From the NCBI GenBank assembly GCA_963755085.1, contig CAVWIN010000003.1, positions 248,001-312,000 of the forward strand: a DNA stretch of 64,000 nucleotides, given 5' to 3'. The notes below the pieces were generated by a model that did no database searches, had not been told where the DNA came from, and was given only the letters and a program-made list of their open reading frames with translations. Positions 60,729-64,000 of this stretch are shown piece by piece. The stretch comes from JACVRM01 sp963755085. GTDB taxonomy: Bacteria > Actinomycetota > Thermoleophilia > Gaiellales > Gaiellaceae. Each line of letters opens with the position of its first letter. Positions within the stretch are counted from its first letter, which is position 1. The translations under genes and the position numbers were made by a program.

Positions 60729-62130
60729 CGAGCGCCTCGGGAAGGGCCTCGACGACGTCGCCGGCGACGAGCCCGCGGCGCCGGCCGCTGAAGCGAGCCG
60801 CGCGCCGGTGGGCGACCGCGCCGGCGGCGGCGGCCAGGCGCGGCTCGACGCCCTTGGCCAGGAAGGCGGCGATGATCCCCGTCAGCACGTCGCCGGTCCC
60901 GGCGGCGGCGAGCGCCGGCGCGTTGCCGGAGATGACGAGCGGCTGTTCGCCTGGCGCGCCGACCAGTGTGTCGGCGCCCTTCAGCAGCACGATGCAGCCG
61001 AAGCGCTCGACCGCGCGGCGCAGCGCGTCGAGGCGGTGCGCGGCGACCCACCCGGACGGCTCGCCGAGCAGGCGGCCGAGCTCGCCCTCGTGCGGCGTGA
61101 GGATCGTCGGCGCGTTCCGCGCGAACGGCTCCAGCTTCCAGAGTGCGTCCGCGTCGACCACGAGCGGCAGGTCGAGCGCCGTGAGCACCCGGCGCACGAG
61201 CTCCACCGTGCTGTCGCTGCGGCCGAGGCCGGGGCCGAGCGCGACCGCGCGCATGCGCTCGGCCGCCTCGACGACGCTGCCGGCCGCCTCCTCGGTCATC
61301 CGCCCCTGCCAGTCCTCGGCGACGGGCAGCTTCACGACCTCGACGAGCTGCTGCTCCAGGACGGTCAGGGAGGACACCGGCGCCGCGACGGCGACGTAGC
61401 CGGCGTCGGCCCGGAACGCCGCCCGCGCGGCGAGGCAGGCGGCGCCCGTGAGCCCGCGCGAGCCGCCGACGACCAGGACGGCGCCCGCGGTGTACTTGTT
61501 GTCGCCCTCGCGCTTCGGCGGGACGAGCTTCAGGATCTCCTCGCGCACGAGCCGCGTCGCGGTCTCGCCGCCCGCGAGGCCGATGCCGGCGACGACGACG
61601 TCGCCGGCACGGAACCGCCCTGGCGCGACGTGCAGCCCGACCTTGGGGCCGTGGAAGGTGACCGTCACGTCGGCATCGATTGCTGCGCCCGTGATCTCGC
61701 CCGTCGACGCATCGACGCCGGAGGGCACGTCGACCGCGACGACGGGCCGGCCGAGCCGGTTGATCTGCTTGATCAGGCGCGCGGCATCCGGGCGGGGCTC
61801 GCCGGTGAAGCCGGTGCCGAAGATCGCGTCGACGACGACGTCCGGGTCGCCGAGATCCTTCGCCTCGTCCTCCGGCTTCACGTCCACGACGTGCACCTCG
61901 CGGTCGGCGGCGAGCAGTCGCGCCGCCACGCGGCCGTCACCGCCGTTCGAGCCCGACCCGGCCACGATCGTGATCCGCCGCGCAGCCGGGAAGCGGGCTT
62001 CGACGGCGTTCGCGACGGCCGAGCCGGCACGGTCCATCAACTCCGGGATGCTCTCGGGGTAGTTCGGGTACTCCTCCTCGGCCGCGCGCATCTCCGCGGC
62101 GGTGAAGAGCGGGTCGAGGTAGTCAGCCAT
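60715..62130 (-). CDS. nnr: Bifunctional NAD(P)H-hydrate repair enzyme (epimerase + ADP-dependent dehydratase)
   Basis: 471 residues. N-terminal YjeF_N epimerase (residues ~8-215: ITIVAGSGSNGGDGRVAARLL, VVDAIFGTGFTGEPR, PVVAVDVPSGVDASTGE). C-terminal ribokinase-like dehydratase (~225-470: AGAVLVVGGSRGLTGAACLAARAA, ALGPGLGRSDSTVELV, LPLVVDADALWKLE, TILTPHEGELGRLLG, AAAGTGDVLTGIIAAFLAKG). It repairs hydrated NADH/NADPH. Overlaps acpS by 8 bp and alr by 14 bp. Confidence 0.95.
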   Translation of the reverse strand: MADYLDPLFTAAEMRAAEEEYPNYPESIPELMDRAGSAVANAVEARFPAARRITIVAGSGSNGGDGRVAARLLAADREVHVVDVKPEDEAKDLGDPDVVVDAIFGTGFTGEPRPDAARLIKQINRLGRPVVAVDVPSGVDASTGEITGAAIDADVTVTFHGPKVGLHVAPGRFRAGDVVVAGIGLAGGETATRLVREEILKLVPPKREGDNKYTAGAVLVVGGSRGLTGAACLAARAAFRADAGYVAVAAPVSSLTVLEQQLVEVVKLPVAEDWQGRMTEEAAGSVVEAAERMRAVALGPGLGRSDSTVELVRRVLTALDLPLVVDADALWKLEPFARNAPTILTPHEGELGRLLGEPSGWVAAHRLDALRRAVERFGCIVLLKGADTLVGAPGEQPLVISGNAPALAAAGTGDVLTGIIAAFLAKGVEPRLAAAAGAVAHRRAARFSGRRRGLVAGDVVEALPEALDAPL

Positions 62131-62485
62131 CGACGACGCACACGGCGGTCGCGAGCTCGCGGGAGTGGGTCATCGACAGGTCGATCGCGCCGGCGCCCAT
62201 CTTCTCGGCCCAGGCGCCGACGCGGCCGGACAGGGCGACGCCGGGCTTCGGGCGGCCGGCGATCTCGATGTCCTGCCAGGCCCAGAGGCGCGCGACGCCG
62301 AACCCGAGCGCCTTGCCGACCGCCTCCTTGCCGGCGAAGCGCGCGGCGTAGTGCTGCGCCGGGTTCGGGCGCGAGTCGCAGTAGGCTCGCTCGGCCGCCG
62401 TGAAGCAGCGCTCGCGGAAGCGCGGACGCTCGAGCGCGCGGCGCACGCGGTCGATCTCGATGAGGTCGACGCCGACGGTGGTCAC
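62123..62485 (-). CDS. acpS: Holo-[acyl-carrier-protein] synthase
   Basis: 120 residues. TTVGVDLIEIDRVRRALERPRFRERCFTAAERAYCDSRPNPAQHYAARFAGKEAVGKALGFG has the Asp (~8) and Glu (~57) that bind Mg2+. The C-terminal MTHSRELATAVCVVDG is canonical. It transfers 4'-phosphopantetheine from CoA to apo-ACP. First gene of acpS-nnr-alr, divergent from arfB by ~15 bp. Confidence 0.95.
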   Translation of the reverse strand: MTTVGVDLIEIDRVRRALERPRFRERCFTAAERAYCDSRPNPAQHYAARFAGKEAVGKALGFGVARLWAWQDIEIAGRPKPGVALSGRVGAWAEKMGAGAIDLSMTHSRELATAVCVVDG

Positions 62486-62500
62486 GGCGCGGGCGCTTCA

Positions 62501-62920
62501 ATGGCGGCCATGGACGGCGATGCTATTCGCGTCACGGGGTCGGTCGCCCTGCCCATGGCGGAGATCGAGCTGCGCTTCTCGCGCTCGAGCGGGCCGGGCG
62601 GCCAGCACGCGCAGACCAGCGAGACCCGCGTCGAGGCCGTGTTCGACGTCGAGGCCTCCGCGACGCTGACACCCGCGCAGAAGACGCGCGTGCTCGAGCG
62701 GGTCGGCCCGGTCGTGCGCGCGATCGCACAGGACGAGCGCAGCCAGACGCGGAACCGCGAGCTGGCGCTGGAGCGGCTCGCCGCGCAGTTGCGCGAGGCG
62801 CTGAAGGTGCGCCGGCCGCGCCGAGAGACGAAACCGACGGCCGCGTCGCGAGAGCGTCGCCTCGACGAAAAGAAGCGGCGCGGGACGACGAAGCGGCTGC
62901 GGCAGCCGCCGCTCGAGTAG
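62501..62920 (+). CDS. arfB: Peptidyl-tRNA hydrolase ArfB/YaeJ (ICT1-like release factor domain)
   Basis: 139 residues from ATG 62501 (ATG 62510 also possible). GGQ motif in LRFSRSSGPGGQHAQTSETRVEAVFDVEAS and a basic C-terminal tail (RRPRRETKPTAASRERRLDEKKRRGTTKRLRQ) that would lie in the mRNA channel. ArfB releases peptides from ribosomes stalled without a stop codon. Divergent from acpS. Confidence 0.92.
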   Translation: MAAMDGDAIRVTGSVALPMAEIELRFSRSSGPGGQHAQTSETRVEAVFDVEASATLTPAQKTRVLERVGPVVRAIAQDERSQTRNRELALERLAAQLREALKVRRPRRETKPTAASRERRLDEKKRRGTTKRLRQPPLE

Positions 62921-62986
62921 GACATTCGTCGTCCATCGACGGAGGCCGGCTTGCCCGGCCGCAGTCACAACGCGGCCCCGGCGCGT

Positions 62987-64000
62987 CTAACTTCTTAGCG
63001 ACCCGCGTAAATCGTCATGGCGAGCGGAGCGAGCCGGATTTACGCGGGCGACGATGAGCGCGAAGTCGCCGGTGGGGTGCTCCCACCAGGCCGCGGTGTC
63101 GAATCCGGCTTCCTCCAACTCGCGCTCGAGCCCCGGCCGGCGGAACTTGGCGCTGATCTCGGTGCGCAGGTCTTCCCCGTCCGCGAAGTCGACGTCCAGA
63201 TCGAGCGCGCCGATGCGCACTCCCTGGTCGCCGTCGGAACGGAGCAGCATCTCGATCCACTCGTGCTCGGGATTCCAGCGCGCGATGTGCGCGAAGCGCT
63301 CCGGGCGGAAGTCGGCGTCCAGCTCGCGGTTCAGGACGCGAAGTATGTTGCGGTTGAACTCGGCCGTGACGCCGGCGCTGTCGTTGTAGGCGGCCTCCAG
63401 ACGGCCGACGTCCTTGACGAGGTCGGCGCCGAGCAGCAGCGCCTCGCCGGGCTCGAGCGCCTGCGCGACCTCGCGCAGGAAGCGCGCCCGCTGCCCCGGC
63501 TCGAGGTTGCCGATCGTGCTGCCGAGGAAGGCCATCATCCGCCGGTGCCCGGCGGGCAGGGCGCCGATGTGGCGCAGGAAGTCGCCGACGACGCCGTGCA
63601 CCTCGATGCCCGGGTACTCCTCCTCGATGGCCGCTGCGCTCTGGCGCAGCGTCTCCTCGCTGACGTCGAAGGGCACGAAGCGGCGGAGCGACCCGTGCTC
63701 GGCAAGCGCGTCGAGCAGGACGCGGGTCTTGTCGGAGGTGCCGGAGCCAAGCTCGATGAGGGTGTTCGCATCCGTCAGCTCGACGACGTCGAGCGCATGG
63801 TCGCGCAGCAGGTCGCGCTCGCGCTCGGTCGGGTAGTACTCGGGCAGCCGAGTGATCTGGTCGAAGAGCTCCGAGCCGCGCTCGTCGTAGAACCACTGCG
63901 GCGACAGGTGCTTCGGCGTGGCCGTCAGGCCGCTGACCACGTCGTCGTGCAGCGCCTGCTCCCGCTCGGCCGGCGTGTAGAGCACGTCGACGCGCGGCGT
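62987..64000 (-). CDS. egtD: L-histidine N-alpha-methyltransferase EgtD (ergothioneine synthesis), start at or beyond the window edge
   Basis: At least 332 residues. TATPKHLSPQWFYDERGSELFDQITRLPEYYPTERERDLLRDHA, motif I TLIELGSGTSDKTRVLLDAL, MMAFLGSTIGNLEPGQRARFL, GADLVKDVGRLEAAYNDSAGVTAEFNRNILRVLNREL and RTEISAKFRRPGLERELEEAGF are EgtD hallmarks. It trimethylates histidine to hercynine. The family sequence appears to continue before GTG 63985, so the true start may lie past 64000. The last ~20 residues come from a palindromic repeat at 63002-63048. Confidence 0.95.
   Translation of the reverse strand, partial: TPRVDVLYTPAEREQALHDDVVSGLTATPKHLSPQWFYDERGSELFDQITRLPEYYPTERERDLLRDHALDVVELTDANTLIELGSGTSDKTRVLLDALAEHGSLRRFVPFDVSEETLRQSAAAIEEEYPGIEVHGVVGDFLRHIGALPAGHRRMMAFLGSTIGNLEPGQRARFLREVAQALEPGEALLLGADLVKDVGRLEAAYNDSAGVTAEFNRNILRVLNRELDADFRPERFAHIARWNPEHEWIEMLLRSDGDQGVRIGALDLDVDFADGEDLRTEISAKFRRPGLERELEEAGFDTAAWWEHPTGDFALIVARVNPARSARHDDLRGSLRS
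63002..63048. repeat. Palindromic (REP-like) element forming the egtD 3' end
   Basis: CCCGCGTAAATC and GATTTACGCGGG pair perfectly over 12 bp around a 23-nt GAGCGGAGCGAGCC-type centre. It lies within the last codons of egtD and may also act as a terminator facing arfB. Confidence 0.6.

Overview
The window is high-GC bacterial chromosome with actinobacterial character. It has actinobacterial-style gene sets (mre/PBP2, tig-clpP-clpX, ergothioneine EgtD and an EgtA-like ligase, MpaB-type oxygenase) and many starts preceded by TANNNT 6-7 nt upstream, which indicates leaderless transcripts. The mix (class I FabI, CtaG, M32 carboxypeptidase, GAF-rich kinase, CAP-domain and S8 exoproteins) suggests a Thermoleophilia-type soil or freshwater actinobacterium, but that placement is inference. 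Almost the whole window is coding. There is one complete insertion sequence and no CRISPR array or prophage.

Layout. 1-4.4 kb: cell-shape operon mreB-mreC-mreD-mrdA and maf, all minus. 4.4-9.4 kb: recQ, two tandem paralogous methyltransferases, ndk, membrane zinc-ribbon protein. 9.4-13 kb: folC and valS. 13-16.7 kb: tig-clpP-clpX with tRNA-Leu. 16.8-20.7 kb: small proteins, orphan PIN protein, MpaB-like oxygenase, 2-hydroxyacid dehydrogenase, tRNA-Arg and tRNA-His, and gene debris. 20.8-29 kb: carboxypeptidase, SRPBCC and RidA proteins, CAP protein, AI-2E-type permease, MprF-like synthase, HTH protein, tRNA-Arg and tRNA-Gly. 29-36.5 kb: CtaG, a highly structured non-coding stretch before a DPWQYN-repeat surface protein, tRNA-Pro, a response regulator with a large GAF/PAS histidine-kinase-like protein, ispH. 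36.5-44.4 kb: ileS, thioredoxin, lipid kinase, NUDIX, cyclic-nucleotide-binding and glutaredoxin-like proteins, beta-lactamase-like hydrolase, RidA, GCS2 ligase. 44.4-52.6 kb: ECF sigma factor between two propeller proteins, adenylate cyclase, peroxiredoxin, membrane protein, VOC, CpdA-like phosphodiesterase, fabI. 52.6-64 kb: large subtilase, SDR, IS481 element, SelW-like protein, methyltransferase, alr, nnrD/E, acpS, arfB, egtD.

The main discovery is a pair of probable selenoprotein genes hidden by in-frame TGA codons. One is a redoxin at 48707-49171 with TGA at the catalytic-cysteine site. The other is a SelW/Rdx-family protein at 57952-58173 (minus) with a C-x-x-U motif. Each TGA is followed, 21 or 24 nt later, by the loop of a perfect 7-bp hairpin whose 5-nt loop reads N-G-U-N-N, as expected of a bacterial SECIS element. 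Each start also has its own TANNNT box. Neither would be called intact by a standard gene finder. No selA, selB, selC or selD lies in the window, so the decoding machinery must be sought elsewhere in the genome.

The genes share a thiol and redox theme (thioredoxin, glutaredoxin-like protein, Sec-redoxin, SelW, EgtD, GCS2 ligase, IspH). There is also a local cyclic-nucleotide set (cyclase, stand-alone binding domain, CpdA-like phosphodiesterase). Several housekeeping genes in the first 12 kb (maf twice, recQ, a methyltransferase, valS) carry frameshifts that interrupt otherwise conserved proteins. These look more like consensus-sequence errors than decay.
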